From Flavobacterium amniphilum (lineage in GTDB: Bacteria; Bacteroidota; Bacteroidia; Flavobacteriales; Flavobacteriaceae), in assembly GCF_023634845.1 (NCBI RefSeq), contig NZ_JAMLJL010000002.1, positions 248,001 through 312,000 of the forward strand: a stretch of 64,000 nt of DNA, given 5' to 3'. Position numbers and translations under genes: made by a program. Positions 22,591 to 31,968 of this stretch are shown piece by piece. The stretch's first letter is position 1. The number at the start of each line of letters is the position of its first letter. The notes beneath the pieces were generated by a model, which had not been told where the DNA came from, made no database searches, and saw only the letters and a program-made list of their open reading frames with translations.

Positions 22591-23538
22591 ATGACTAAAC
22601 CAAAATTAGATTTACCAATTCAATGTTTTAATATAGATCATTATACTTTGATTGTACCTAATGCCAAAGTTGTTTCTGACTTTCATCAAAATGTGCTAGG
22701 GTACAAGTTAATAAACACAATTTTAGTTAATGCAGGTTCAGCTTCTGAAGGTAAGCATGATATGCTGAACTATGTTCTTGGTTGGCCAAATAATGAAAAA
22801 GGGGTAATGGTGGTAACTGAAGGCTTAACTAAGGAGTCTATTTTTCATAAGTTTTATGAGAAGTTTGGACAAGGTATACACCATGTAGCTTTTGAAGTAG
22901 ATGATATTGAAGATATTTTTGAGCTATTAGTTACTAAAGGAATAGAAATGACTTCAGATAAGATATTAAGAGATCCGTTATCAGGATTGAGACAATTTTT
23001 TATTTCAAATAAATATGCAGGGGTCTTCATTGAGTTGATAGAAAGAAAAAGTGAAACGGAGGATAAAACTTCTGAGAAACAAGGTTTCTTTACTCATGAT
23101 AATATGTCAGGATTAGCAAATACGATGAAGTCCTATTTAGATGATCCTAACTTGAAAAACGATGATGATATTAAGTCTTTAGATAAAACAAATTATTTTG
23201 AAGTTATAGAGAGTATTGAAGTCGATAGAATTGACAATATTCAAATTAACGTTGCCGAAGTTCAAAGTGCAAAAAAGTTCTTAAATAGTGTTTTGGGGTT
23301 TAGTATAGAAGGTGAAAAAATGATTAACCCTAATGAAAAGGATAAGTTTTTGAGCTTAAGTGAAATTCAGGAATCACAAAACGGAGTTATTCCGGTAGAA
23401 TTAGCATTAAAAACATTCAATTTTGAGAAAAGCAAAAATATTCTTGAATCCTTGAATTTAGATTTTAAAGTTGAAGGAGAAGCCATAAGGTTAGAGAAAG
23501 AATATGCTGGTTATCCGCTAACCTTGTTGCATGACTAA
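22591..23538 (+). CDS. VOC-superfamily metalloenzyme (dioxygenase/epimerase-like)
   Basis: 315 residues in two VOC halves. The N-terminal half has an apparently complete metal site: His in FNIDHYTLIV (near 17), His in GIHHVAFEV (near 98) and Glu in VFIELIERK (near 149). The C-terminal half (about 205-315) is degenerate, without clear ligands. It resembles 4-hydroxyphenylpyruvate-dioxygenase-type or glyoxalase-type proteins, but in true HPPD the iron ligands sit in the C-terminal half. Substrate unknown. It overlaps the next gene by 8 nt. Confidence 0.75.
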   Translation: MTKPKLDLPIQCFNIDHYTLIVPNAKVVSDFHQNVLGYKLINTILVNAGSASEGKHDMLNYVLGWPNNEKGVMVVTEGLTKESIFHKFYEKFGQGIHHVAFEVDDIEDIFELLVTKGIEMTSDKILRDPLSGLRQFFISNKYAGVFIELIERKSETEDKTSEKQGFFTHDNMSGLANTMKSYLDDPNLKNDDDIKSLDKTNYFEVIESIEVDRIDNIQINVAEVQSAKKFLNSVLGFSIEGEKMINPNEKDKFLSLSEIQESQNGVIPVELALKTFNFEKSKNILESLNLDFKVEGEAIRLEKEYAGYPLTLLHD

Positions 23539-24004
23539 AATTTTTAGCGTAGAGTTTTTAGCTGAAAAAGTAAAATTAATAGAATTTTTAAAAAATCCTT
23601 TTAATCTTAAATATTGGACTGTACATACCAATTTGGTTGTAATGGAAGATATGTGCTATGAAATTACTAGTTCAACTGGAGAAAAAACAAAAATAAGTGT
23701 AACCCATAAGAATCATTCTTTAGATGATTCCCTAGATTTCACATGGATTTTAGAAGGGGAAATTAAAAAACAATTTCGGTTTTTAATAAGTAATGGAATC
23801 AATGGTAAAATGAGTGTACAGGTATTTATTCCTTCCACAGCTTTAAGTAAAAAGTTATTAGATCTTCAACGTTTATTAAGCGTTGAGTTTAAAATATTGG
23901 AACAGCTTCTAAATGATGGAAAATACGAACTGACGGAATCTGAGAAAATGATAATGAAAGAATACCATAATAAATATGTTAATGACAGAGCAAGTGTTAC
24001 CTAA
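23531..24004 (+). CDS. Small protein of unknown function in the redox cassette
   Basis: 157 residues, no signal peptide. A beta-rich N-terminal half (contains NLKYWTVHTNLVVMEDMCYE and DFTWILEGEIKKQFRF) and helical C-terminus recall SRPBCC/START-like folds, but I cannot confirm this. It overlaps both neighbours (8 nt with the VOC gene, 29 nt with the oxidase), which points to tight co-translation. Confidence 0.65.
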   Translation: MTKIFSVEFLAEKVKLIEFLKNPFNLKYWTVHTNLVVMEDMCYEITSSTGEKTKISVTHKNHSLDDSLDFTWILEGEIKKQFRFLISNGINGKMSVQVFIPSTALSKKLLDLQRLLSVEFKILEQLLNDGKYELTESEKMIMKEYHNKYVNDRASVT

Positions 24005-25403
24005 ATTCGAAGGAAAATTCAGTAACGAAGAAGATGCCTTAGCAAAGGTGAAAACAGATTTTGGACAAATAATTACTGTAAATTCTGTTGGGTGTTTGAA
24101 CCCTAAATCAACAGAAGATGTACAAAAGATAATACATTATTGCAATAGAAACGAAATTCCAGTTAACACAAGAGGGATGTCTCATTCGGCAAGTGGTCAG
24201 TGTTTAGTAGATCAAGGTATTGTTATTAATATCAAGACCATGAACAAGATTCTTTCAATAGATTTTGATGGAAAAACGGGTTCTGTTGTTGTAGAAGGTG
24301 GTATTACTTGGGAAAAACTTGTAAGAGAAACGTTAAAGCTAAATGCAACCCCACCCACGCTTACAGATTGGCAAAAATTGACTGTCGGAGGAACCATTTC
24401 AACTGGAGGATTGGGTTTTATGAGTCATGATTCTGGAATCCAGGCAGATAATGTTCTTGAGTTAGAAGTTGTTTCTGGCGATGGTGAAATTAGAATATGT
24501 TCGCTTACTGAGAATAGTGATCTTTTTAACCTTGTAAGGTCTGGATTAGGACAGTTTGGAGTAATTACAAAGGTTAAAATGAAATTAAATCGTGCTCCAA
24601 AAATAATGCACGTTACAAAATTACTTATTGATAATGCTAAGGAGTTTCATGATTTAAGTACGCAACTACTAAAAGAACCTGATTTTGAATGCATACATGC
24701 TTTTTTAATTCCCAACACAAAGGTTGAATTTGGAAAGAAAATGGGGCAATCCGTTGTTGCAGAAAATTCCGATTACTTTGCTGAAAAGTGCAAAAACGAA
24801 GAGGAATTTACCTTTTTTGTAGAATTGGTACAGTATGAATATGAAGATCAATTTTTTTTAAAAAAGGAAATTCCTTTGAATGGTTTAAAACATAGTTATC
24901 AAGAAGATTTTTTTAGCTATGTAACAAAAGAGCCTCCCTTAATAATTACTGAAAAGGAGAAAGGGAAAACAGCTCATCCAGAGTTAGCTACTTTTATCCC
25001 GTTTTCACAGTTTTCTGGTTTTATGAATGAATTTCAATTGATGCATAAAGCTACAGATATGAGCGATGGCCCTGTACTTTTTATTCCAATGAAATCGTCA
25101 AGCATTCAAACTCCTTTATTTGTAAAACCTGAGGAAGATTTTTACTTTATTGGAATATTAAGAAACGCCTATCCAAATACAAAAGAGCGCATAGAATATT
25201 TAAGTGAATTAAACAATGAATTGTATCAGATCGCTATAAAATATGGAGGAAACAGATATCCTTGTGACAGTATTAATAAACCTGGAAACCCAGAAGAATG
25301 GGCGGTACATTTTGGAAACCAATGGCCTGATATGACAGCTGGTAAATTAAAGTTCGACCCTAATAATACCTTTCGCTCTATGTTAAATATATTCCACAAA
25401 TAG
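23976..25403 (+). CDS. FAD-linked oxidoreductase (FAD_binding_4 type)
   Basis: 475 residues. The PP-loop/FAD domain (about 35-215) shows RGMSHSASGQ, VVVEGGITWEKLVRETLKLN, TVGGTISTGGLGFMSHDSGI and FNLVRSGLGQFGVITKVKM, all typical of the vanillyl-alcohol-oxidase/cytokinin-dehydrogenase fold. A substrate domain follows, with a C-terminal NRYPCDSIN...WAVHFGNQWP. The RGMSHS loop may allow covalent flavin attachment to a His, as in related oxidases. A second ATG at 23982 (MTEQVLPKF) is an equally good start. It probably oxidises an alcohol or amine made or used by the cassette. Confidence 0.88.
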   Translation: MLMTEQVLPKFEGKFSNEEDALAKVKTDFGQIITVNSVGCLNPKSTEDVQKIIHYCNRNEIPVNTRGMSHSASGQCLVDQGIVINIKTMNKILSIDFDGKTGSVVVEGGITWEKLVRETLKLNATPPTLTDWQKLTVGGTISTGGLGFMSHDSGIQADNVLELEVVSGDGEIRICSLTENSDLFNLVRSGLGQFGVITKVKMKLNRAPKIMHVTKLLIDNAKEFHDLSTQLLKEPDFECIHAFLIPNTKVEFGKKMGQSVVAENSDYFAEKCKNEEEFTFFVELVQYEYEDQFFLKKEIPLNGLKHSYQEDFFSYVTKEPPLIITEKEKGKTAHPELATFIPFSQFSGFMNEFQLMHKATDMSDGPVLFIPMKSSSIQTPLFVKPEEDFYFIGILRNAYPNTKERIEYLSELNNELYQIAIKYGGNRYPCDSINKPGNPEEWAVHFGNQWPDMTAGKLKFDPNNTFRSMLNIFHK

Positions 25404-25421
25404 AATAGATCAATTTATATT

Positions 25422-26441
25422 ATGATTTTTTTAGATAAAAATGAGTTCCCGTCTGATTTCCCAAAAAGTATCAAGGAAGAGGTAATTAGTGAGTTAATAA
25501 TTTCTGACTGGAACAGATATCCAGTTGCAGAGTCACAAGAGCTTATAGCTTTAATTGCTCAATTGAATAGTGTTCCTACTGATTCATTGATTCTTGGGAA
25601 TGGATCTTCTGGCTTAATTATGAGATTCTTAGGGGAGCTTTCAAAGCACTATAATAGAATTGTTACACCAAATCCAAGTTTTGAACTATTTGATATTTGC
25701 CCAAAATTATTCGATCTAAACCATATTACTTGGGATTTTAATAATGAATTAGATTACGATTATGCGGGGTTTCCTAGAGGTAAGAATTCAATTTATGTGT
25801 TTTGTACACCAAACAATCCAACAGGAACTTTAATTGATCCAATATTTGTTGAAACTGAAATAGCTAACGATCCATCTAGTGTTTTTTTAATTGATGAGGC
25901 ATATGCAGAATTTGCGAATGATTCATACGCACATTTGACTCAAAAATATAACAATGTCATTGTTTTGAAAACATTCTCGAAAGCTTTAGGAGCTGCAGCA
26001 ATTAGATTAGGGTATGCTATGTGTTCAGATACTATCAAGAACCAATTGAAAAAAAATGATCTTCCCTTTAAGTTCTCACCGTTTACTATCATTTCCGCCA
26101 AAGTGTTACTAAATAATTTTGAGAAAGTTATTCAACCTAGAATTGAAAGAATTATTGAAGCTCGTGAAAAAATGTTTCACACTTTAAATGAAATGCTTTT
26201 AGAGGGGGATGTTAAGGTTTATAAATCTCATGGAAATTTTATTCCAATTCGGTTTTACAATGAGAACTTAAAGAATGAATTTATACAGCGATGTACTGAT
26301 TCAGAGGTAATAATTGGTAAAGTTAGAAATTCTCCTAATTTTTTTCGAATAACAATCGGATCAGAAAAAGAAAATACTAAAATCATTCGAATTATAGAAG
26401 GTTTAGTTTTAAAGCCTATTTGTATAAGCGATGGAGTATAG
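25422..26441 (+). CDS. PLP-dependent class I/II aminotransferase (HisC-like)
   Basis: 339 residues with the fold-type I pattern. There is a GNGSSGLIMRF phosphate/PLP-binding turn (about 64-74), YVFCTPNNPTGT with the conserved Asn-Pro (about 125-136), LIDEAYAEF with the PLP-ring Asp (about 155-163) and KTFSKALGAAAIRLGYAM with the Schiff-base Lys (about 187). The closest look is histidinol-phosphate aminotransferase. It is not in a his operon and is slightly short, so a role in the cassette's own pathway is more likely than histidine synthesis. It is the last gene of the cassette. Confidence 0.87.
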   Translation: MIFLDKNEFPSDFPKSIKEEVISELIISDWNRYPVAESQELIALIAQLNSVPTDSLILGNGSSGLIMRFLGELSKHYNRIVTPNPSFELFDICPKLFDLNHITWDFNNELDYDYAGFPRGKNSIYVFCTPNNPTGTLIDPIFVETEIANDPSSVFLIDEAYAEFANDSYAHLTQKYNNVIVLKTFSKALGAAAIRLGYAMCSDTIKNQLKKNDLPFKFSPFTIISAKVLLNNFEKVIQPRIERIIEAREKMFHTLNEMLLEGDVKVYKSHGNFIPIRFYNENLKNEFIQRCTDSEVIIGKVRNSPNFFRITIGSEKENTKIIRIIEGLVLKPICISDGV

Positions 26442-26551
26442 TAGTTGATTGCTCAGTATTCTATAAATATACAAGGCAGTCCTATGGGCTACCGTCTGTT
26501 AAAGTACAATAAAAGTGCGTTAAGAATACAATATCCTTTACATATTAAAAC

Positions 26552-26582
26552 AAAAAGCCGGAACAATTGCTCCGGCTTTTTT
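26552..26582. terminator. Bidirectional terminator between cassette and E1 dehydrogenase
   Basis: Arms AAAAGCCGGA/TCCGGCTTTT flank an 8-10 nt loop with A and T runs on either side. It serves the aminotransferase (plus strand) and the dehydrogenase (minus strand). Confidence 0.85.
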
Positions 26583-26597
26583 ATAAACTATGAAATA

Positions 26598-28574
26598 TTA
26601 ATATTTCAATAAGTCCAATAATTCTGTTTCAAAGCGTCCTTTTGGTAAATATTGGTCTTCTAATGACTTCATAAACGGAATGGCACTCTCCAAACTTCCT
26701 ACTCTTTTTACAGGTGCATCTAAGTATTCGAAGCAGTTCTCCATGATCATCGCCGAAATATCACTCGCCACGCCTCCAAATAAGCTATCTTCCTGAAGGA
26801 TGATCACTTTACTGGTTTTCTTAACCGATGCATAAATTGCTTCTGTATCCAATGGTTGTAAAGTTCTTAAGTCTAATAAATCAGCAGAAATTTCAGGGTT
26901 TTTGGCCAATGTTTCCAAAGCCCAGTGTACTCCCGCACCGAAAGAGATAATCGTTACATCGTTTCCTTCTTTCAATAAAGAAGCTTTCCCTAACGGAAGT
27001 GTGTAGTAATCCTTAGGTACATCCTGGTATACACTTCTGTACAATTGCTTGTGCTCAAAGAACATAACCGGGTTCGGATCGTTAATCGCCGTATTCAGTA
27101 ATCCTTTGGCATCATAAGGGAATGCCGGATAAACCACTTTTAAACCGGGTGTTTTGGTAAACCAGGCTTCATTGGTTTGTGAGTGGAAAGGTCCGGCTTG
27201 TGTACCACCTCCACAAGGCATACGCACTACCACATCTGAGTTTTCCTGCCAGCGGTAGTGTTGCTTTGCTAATAAATTCACAATCGGATTGAAACCGGTC
27301 GATACGAAATCGGCAAACTGCATCTCAACCACTGCTTTATATCCATTAATAGACAATCCGTTTGCTGCCGATACAATGGCACTCTCACAAATGGGTGTAT
27401 TGCGCACGCGTTCTTTACCAAACTGCGCCACAAATCCATCGGTAATTTTAAACGCTCCTCCATATTCAGCAATATCCTGCCCCATGATCACTAAATTTTC
27501 ATGGCGCTCCATTGACTGTCTCAAACCATTTGAAATGGCATCAATCACACGGATATTTTCCAATTCATCAAAATGATCTATTTGCTCGTATTCCCAAGGA
27601 CGGTAAACGTCGTTCAATTCTTCATTCAAATCGGCTACAATCTCAGGTTCTTCCTGTACTTTAGCCCAATCAGTATCTATTTCTTTCTTGATTTCGGCAC
27701 GGATGGCTTCATCTTCTTCCTCAGAAAGAACCGCTGTTAACTTCAGGTATTTTCTGTAATTCTCAACCGGATCTTTTTCGGCCCACATATCCATCAATTC
27801 CTGCGGAACATACTTCGTACCGCTCGCCTCTTCATGCCCACGCATACGGAAGGTCATGAATTCTAACAATACAGGACGGGGATTGTCAACCATCGATGCC
27901 TTCAACTCTGAAATCAAATTGAATACTTCTAAAATATTATTACCGTCAACCACATGGCTTTCCATTCCGTAACCAACTCCTCTGTCGGCTAACTGTGCAC
28001 AACGGTATTGCTCATTAGTTGGTGTCGATAATCCGTAACCGTTATTCTCAATTACAAACAACACCGGTAAATCCCACACCGAGGCAATATTCAAAGCCTC
28101 ATGGAAATCACCTTCAGAAGTAGCTCCTTCACCAGTAAACACAGCTGTTACTTTACCGTTTTGCTTTAATTTGTTAGCCAAAGCGATACCATCAGCAATT
28201 CCCATTTGGGGTCCCAAATGTGAAATCATACCAATGATTTTATACTCTTGTGTCCCAAAGTGAAAGCTTCGGTCACGGCCTTTGGTGAAACCGTTTCTTT
28301 TTCCCTGCCATTGTGAGAACAATCTGTGCAAAGGAATATCACGGGTTGTAAATACACCTAAATTACGGTGCATCGGTAAAATATATTCATCTTTGTCCAA
28401 AACCGAAGTAATACCCACGGATATCGCTTCCTGACCAATTCCGGAGAACCATTTGGATACTTTACCCTGACGGATAAGGATCAACATCTTCTCTTCAATT
28501 AATCTTGGTTTCAGTAACTTTTTATATAAATCTAAAAGCTGCTCGTTGGTTAAGTTTTTTCTTTCGAAGTCCAT
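26598..28574 (-). CDS. 2-oxoacid dehydrogenase E1, fused alpha and beta subunits (branched-chain type)
   Basis: 658 residues. The N-terminal alpha part (about 1-320) holds the ThDP motif ([20 protein letters not shown] through [11 protein letters not shown]) and [13 protein letters not shown]. The C-terminal beta part (about 335-658) holds [31 protein letters not shown] and [16 protein letters not shown]. The two subunits are normally separate proteins, and the single-chain form is common in Bacteroidota. It decarboxylates branched-chain 2-oxoacids for the E2/E3 complex, feeding branched fatty-acid synthesis. E2 and E3 are not in the window. Confidence 0.93.
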   Translation of the reverse strand: MDFERKNLTNEQLLDLYKKLLKPRLIEEKMLILIRQGKVSKWFSGIGQEAISVGITSVLDKDEYILPMHRNLGVFTTRDIPLHRLFSQWQGKRNGFTKGRDRSFHFGTQEYKIIGMISHLGPQMGIADGIALANKLKQNGKVTAVFTGEGATSEGDFHEALNIASVWDLPVLFVIENNGYGLSTPTNEQYRCAQLADRGVGYGMESHVVDGNNILEVFNLISELKASMVDNPRPVLLEFMTFRMRGHEEASGTKYVPQELMDMWAEKDPVENYRKYLKLTAVLSEEEDEAIRAEIKKEIDTDWAKVQEEPEIVADLNEELNDVYRPWEYEQIDHFDELENIRVIDAISNGLRQSMERHENLVIMGQDIAEYGGAFKITDGFVAQFGKERVRNTPICESAIVSAANGLSINGYKAVVEMQFADFVSTGFNPIVNLLAKQHYRWQENSDVVVRMPCGGGTQAGPFHSQTNEAWFTKTPGLKVVYPAFPYDAKGLLNTAINDPNPVMFFEHKQLYRSVYQDVPKDYYTLPLGKASLLKEGNDVTIISFGAGVHWALETLAKNPEISADLLDLRTLQPLDTEAIYASVKKTSKVIILQEDSLFGGVASDISAMIMENCFEYLDAPVKRVGSLESAIPFMKSLEDQYLPKGRFETELLDLLKY

Positions 28575-28693
28575 TTTTTGTATGGTTTTTTAAATCGCTC
28601 CCAAAATTAAAAAAAAATAACAGATATATCTGGTTTTGTGATATTTTTTAAGAATGTTAATAACTTTTAAAATAGATATAGTTTTTTTATATT

Positions 28694-28701
28694 TACATTT
28701 G
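28694..28701 (+). promoter_or_regulatory. -7 promoter element TACATTTG
   Basis: A perfect TAnnTTTG match lies 49 nt upstream of the oxygenase start, after an AT-rich stretch. The gap between the divergent genes (28575-28750) otherwise shows nothing. Confidence 0.6.
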
Positions 28702-28750
28702 TCAAATAAGGTTTTATCCTGAAAAAAGTTATTAACAAAAACTAAGTACA

Positions 28751-29704
28751 ATGCAAAACATTCCAAGTGTTGACTTACGTGATTTCCTATCGGACGACCC
28801 GGTACGTAAACAAAAATTTGTAAATGAAATCGGAAAAGCCTACGAAGAAATAGGTTTCGTAGCATTAAAAGGTCACTTTTTAGATGACAAATTAGTAGAA
28901 GATTTATACGGTGAAGTACGTAACTTCTTCAGTTTGCCATTAGAGGTGAAAGAAAAATACGAAATCCCTGGGATTGGAGGACAAAGAGGTTATGTTTCTT
29001 TTGGTAAAGAGCATGCCAAAGGCCGTTCAGCCGGTGATTTGAAAGAGTTTTGGCACTTTGGCCAATACGTGTGTGAAGGTTCAAAATATGCAGCAGAATA
29101 CCCTGCAAATGTTGAAGTAACCGAATTACCGAAATTTAACCAGGTTGGTAAAGATGCTTACCAGATGCTTGAAAAGACAGGCGTTTATGTATTAAGAGCT
29201 TTAGCTATTTATATCGGATTGGATGAATTTTATTTTGACCAATACATCAAAGACGGAAACAGTATCTTGAGACCAATCCACTACCCTCCTATTACCGATG
29301 AACCTAAAGACGGAGCTGTTCGTGCAGCTGCTCACGGTGACATCAACCTGATCACTTTGTTAATGGGTGCTCAAGGTAAAGGATTACAGGTACAAAACCA
29401 TGACGGCCAATGGATTGACGCCATTGCCGAACCGGACGAATTAGTAATCAATGTAGGTGACATGTTATCACGTCACACCAACAATAAATTAAAATCAACA
29501 ATTCACCAGGTGGTAAACCCACCAAGGGAATTATGGGGAACTTCCCGTTTTTCCATTCCGTTTTTCATGCACCCGGTTGGTGACATGTCCTTAAACTGTC
29601 TGGATAAATGTATCGATGAGAACAACCCTAAATTGTATGAAGACATCACAGCCGGTGATTTCTTATACGAACGTTTAGTTGATTTAGGATTAATCAAGAA
29701 ATAA
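28751..29704 (+). CDS. Isopenicillin-N-synthase-family 2-oxoglutarate/Fe(II) oxygenase
   Basis: 317 residues with an N-terminal DIOX_N domain (IPSVDLRDFLSDD and YEEIGFVALKGHF). The jelly roll carries the facial triad AAHGDINLITLL (His-x-Asp, near 196-198) and NKLKSTIHQVV (distal His near 252). The 2OG-binding Arg-x-Ser is in SRFSIPFF (near 263). The family hydroxylates or desaturates small molecules. The substrate here is unknown. Confidence 0.9.
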   Translation: MQNIPSVDLRDFLSDDPVRKQKFVNEIGKAYEEIGFVALKGHFLDDKLVEDLYGEVRNFFSLPLEVKEKYEIPGIGGQRGYVSFGKEHAKGRSAGDLKEFWHFGQYVCEGSKYAAEYPANVEVTELPKFNQVGKDAYQMLEKTGVYVLRALAIYIGLDEFYFDQYIKDGNSILRPIHYPPITDEPKDGAVRAAAHGDINLITLLMGAQGKGLQVQNHDGQWIDAIAEPDELVINVGDMLSRHTNNKLKSTIHQVVNPPRELWGTSRFSIPFFMHPVGDMSLNCLDKCIDENNPKLYEDITAGDFLYERLVDLGLIKK

Positions 29705-29721
29705 TAAATTCCAATAATTTA

Positions 29722-29764
29722 AAATTCCAAATTCCAACTCGTTTGGGATTTGGGATTTTTTCTT
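29722..29764 (+). terminator. Terminator after the oxygenase gene
   Basis: A 16-bp RNA stem (AAATTCCAAATTCCAA with TTGGGATTTGGGATTT, using two G-U pairs) is followed by T's 18 nt past the stop codon. Confidence 0.75.
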
Positions 29765-29783
29765 TTTGTAATTTTACACAACC

Positions 29784-30116
29784 ATGGATTTACAAGACCA
29801 ATTAAAAAACTTATTCCCCGATCACATTCCTTCCAATGAACCGGAAGAAGTTGAAGAAACAGAACATGAATTATACGTTCAAAAAGAGCCTATGATTTGT
29901 AAATATGAGAAAAGAAAAGGGAAACCCATCACCATAATCGAAGGATATGAAGGTGAAGACGAAGACTTTAAAATTCTGGCCAAAGAAATCAAGACCAAAT
30001 TGAGTGTTGGCGGCAGTTTTAAAGACGGAAGCATCATCATTCAAGGCGATTACCGTGATAAAATTATGACAATTTTAAAAGAAAAAGGATTTAAAGTAAA
30101 ACGCGTAGGCGGATAA
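29784..30116 (+). CDS. SUI1/eIF1-like translation factor (YciH family)
   Basis: 110 residues. An acidic N-terminal tail precedes the SUI1 domain: RKGKPITIIEGYEGEDEDFK, AKEIKTKLSVGGSFKDGSII and the C-terminal IQGDYRDKIMTILKEKGF. Bacterial homologues bind the 30S subunit and influence start-site fidelity. It lies 11 nt upstream of the nucleoside phosphorylase, probably one transcript. Confidence 0.9.
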   Translation: MDLQDQLKNLFPDHIPSNEPEEVEETEHELYVQKEPMICKYEKRKGKPITIIEGYEGEDEDFKILAKEIKTKLSVGGSFKDGSIIIQGDYRDKIMTILKEKGFKVKRVGG

Positions 30117-30127
30117 TAAAAGAGAAA

Positions 30128-31000
30128 ATGAGCGAAATTAAATCATCAGAATTAATTCTGAACCCAGACGGAAGTGTTTACCACTTAAACTTAAAACCGG
30201 AACATATAGCACACGATATCATCTTTGTAGGTGACCAGCACAGAGTAGAGAAAATTACTAAGTTCTTTGACTCAATCGAATTTTCAACCCAAAAAAGAGA
30301 ATTCAAAACACAAACCGGAACACTAAAAGGAAAAAGAATTACGGTAATGTCAACCGGAATCGGACCAGACAATATCGACATTGTAATGAACGAATTGGAT
30401 GCATTGGTAAATATTGACCTTGAAACACGTCAGCCAAAAGAAAACCTGACAAAACTGAACATCATCCGTATTGGTACCTCAGGATCGTTACAGGCCGATA
30501 TTCCTTGTGAAAGCTTTGTAATGTCAAAATACGGATTAGGATTGGACAATATGTTACGTTCTTATTTAATCGATGACATTTCTGAAAAAAACATCGAAGA
30601 TGCTTTCATCGCACAAACCAATTGGGATTTACGCAAAGGAAGACCATATGTTATTGCTTGTTCTGAAAAACTGGAGAAATTTATCGAAAGTGACCAGATT
30701 CATAAAGGATTCACCGGAACTGCAGGTGGCTTTTACGGTCCTCAAGGTCGTGTATTGCGTTTGAATATTCAGGATCCTGAGCTTAACCAAAAAATGGATG
30801 CTTTCAATTTCAACGGCACCCAAATGACCAATCTTGAGATGGAAACTGCTGCTATTTACGGATTAGGAAAGCTTCTGGGACACGAAACTTTATCTTTGAA
30901 TGCCATCATTGCCAACCGCGCTACCGGTACTTTCAGTGAAGATCCATACAAAGCTGTTGACGCTCTAATTGCTTATACATTAAAAAAACTATCTGAATAA
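30128..31000 (+). CDS. Nucleoside phosphorylase (uridine-phosphorylase-like)
   Basis: 290 residues of the PNP/UDP fold: VGDQHRVEKI near the N-terminus (phosphate site), MSTGIGPDNIDIVMNEL, IIRIGTSGSLQADIP and the C-terminal MTNLEMETAAIYGLGKLL with the nucleoside-binding Met-Glu. It cleaves nucleosides with phosphate in salvage. It directly abuts the DinB gene, whose ATG starts right after the stop. Confidence 0.9.
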   Translation: MSEIKSSELILNPDGSVYHLNLKPEHIAHDIIFVGDQHRVEKITKFFDSIEFSTQKREFKTQTGTLKGKRITVMSTGIGPDNIDIVMNELDALVNIDLETRQPKENLTKLNIIRIGTSGSLQADIPCESFVMSKYGLGLDNMLRSYLIDDISEKNIEDAFIAQTNWDLRKGRPYVIACSEKLEKFIESDQIHKGFTGTAGGFYGPQGRVLRLNIQDPELNQKMDAFNFNGTQMTNLEMETAAIYGLGKLLGHETLSLNAIIANRATGTFSEDPYKAVDALIAYTLKKLSE

Positions 31001-31450
31001 ATGATTCACTTTTACGCCTATCAGATCGAAGAAATTATCAAGGAGACTAAAAAATCACACCTGATAAACATAAATTGGGATTACAGTTTTAAATCTTCGG
31101 CTGATAAGTGGTCAAAAAGTGAGGTCATGGGCCATTTAATTGATTCTGCAATAAACAATCTCAGAAGGTTTACAGAATCACAGTTTTCTGAAAAACCTTA
31201 TCTGGTAACAGCTTATAATCAGGATGAATTGGTAAGAGTCAATAAATACCAGAAAAAAAAGTTTGAGGATTTATTAAAATTATGGTGTCAGCTTAATAAG
31301 CAAATTGCATTTATCCTTAAAGATGTTTCGGAAGAACAGTTAAAAACCAAAATCAACTTATATGATTTATCAATTTGTGATTTGGAGTTTTTAATCGAAG
31401 ATTATATCACGCACATGAGACATCATTTAAAACAAATTTTTGAAGAATGA
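31001..31450 (+). CDS. DinB-like four-helix protein
   Basis: 149 residues with DinB-superfamily features: WSKSEVMGHLIDSAINNLRR (metal-binding His near 45) and the C-terminal LIEDYITHMRHHLKQI (His-x3-His near 137-141). The family includes thiol transferases and uncharacterised metal proteins. It starts immediately after the phosphorylase stop and overlaps the next frame by 4 nt (ATGA). Confidence 0.87.
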   Translation: MIHFYAYQIEEIIKETKKSHLININWDYSFKSSADKWSKSEVMGHLIDSAINNLRRFTESQFSEKPYLVTAYNQDELVRVNKYQKKKFEDLLKLWCQLNKQIAFILKDVSEEQLKTKINLYDLSICDLEFLIEDYITHMRHHLKQIFEE

Positions 31451-31962
31451 ATTTAGTATTTGAAACAGACAGACTGCTACTTCGTCCTTTAGAAGTTACA
31501 GATGCAGATGATTTCTTTGAAATGAATAACAATCCCAATGTCAACCGCTATTTAAGAAATCCGTTATTGACAATAACCGACACAAAAAAGTATATCGATA
31601 AAATCCGCAATGAATATGCAAAGAATGGTATTGGAAGGTATGCTGTTGTTTTAAAAGAAAACAACAGGTTAATTGGGTTTTCAGGTTTAAAATTCAGGGA
31701 TAAGGAAGAAAATAACCATTCCAATTTTTATGATTTGGGTTATCGGTTTTCAGAGGATTACTGGCGAAAGGGTTATGCTAAAGAAGCTGCTTTATTTTGA
31801 CTAAATTACGGGTTCACTGAAATGAATCTTGAAATAATACATGCCTGTGCCGAAGATGAAAATATCCCGTCCAACAATTTGCTTAAAGCCGTCGGTTTTA
31901 AATTAACAAATCAATATTTCGTTAATGACATTTTGCACAATTGGTATTATTTGGAAAAATAA
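31447..31962 (+). pseudogene. GNAT acetyltransferase gene interrupted by TGA at a conserved Trp
   Basis: The frame MNLVFETDRLLLRPLEVTDA reads to KEAALF, meets TGA at 31798-31800 and continues in frame (LNYGFTEMNLEIIHACAEDE onward) to TAA at 31962. The total is 171 residues, the length of its downstream paralogue (172). Alignment to that paralogue puts the stop exactly at a Trp (AW-YDYAF against F-stop-LNYGF), so TGG to TGA is the simplest explanation. The truncated product lacks the C-terminal acetyl-CoA-binding part. Confidence 0.88.
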
Positions 31963-31968
31963 ATTATA

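Noticed and set aside
22591..26441. 4-hydroxyphenylglycine pathway (hydroxymandelate synthase, oxidase, aminotransferase)
   Set aside because: The gene types match loosely, but the VOC protein has its metal ligands in the N-terminal half, unlike HPPD/HmaS, and the oxidase is FAD-linked of the VAO type, not an FMN hydroxy-acid oxidase. Not strong enough to name.
25422..26441. Histidinol-phosphate aminotransferase of histidine synthesis (hisC)
   Set aside because: Sequence resembles HisC, but there are no his genes nearby and it sits at the end of an unrelated HxlR-controlled cassette.
20441..31800. TGA recoded as Trp or selenocysteine, since two genes carry in-frame TGA
   Set aside because: TGA is a normal stop elsewhere (for example the DinB gene ends with TGA at 31448-31450), Trp is encoded by TGG throughout, and no selenocysteine hairpin is visible. 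Separate nonsense mutations are simpler.
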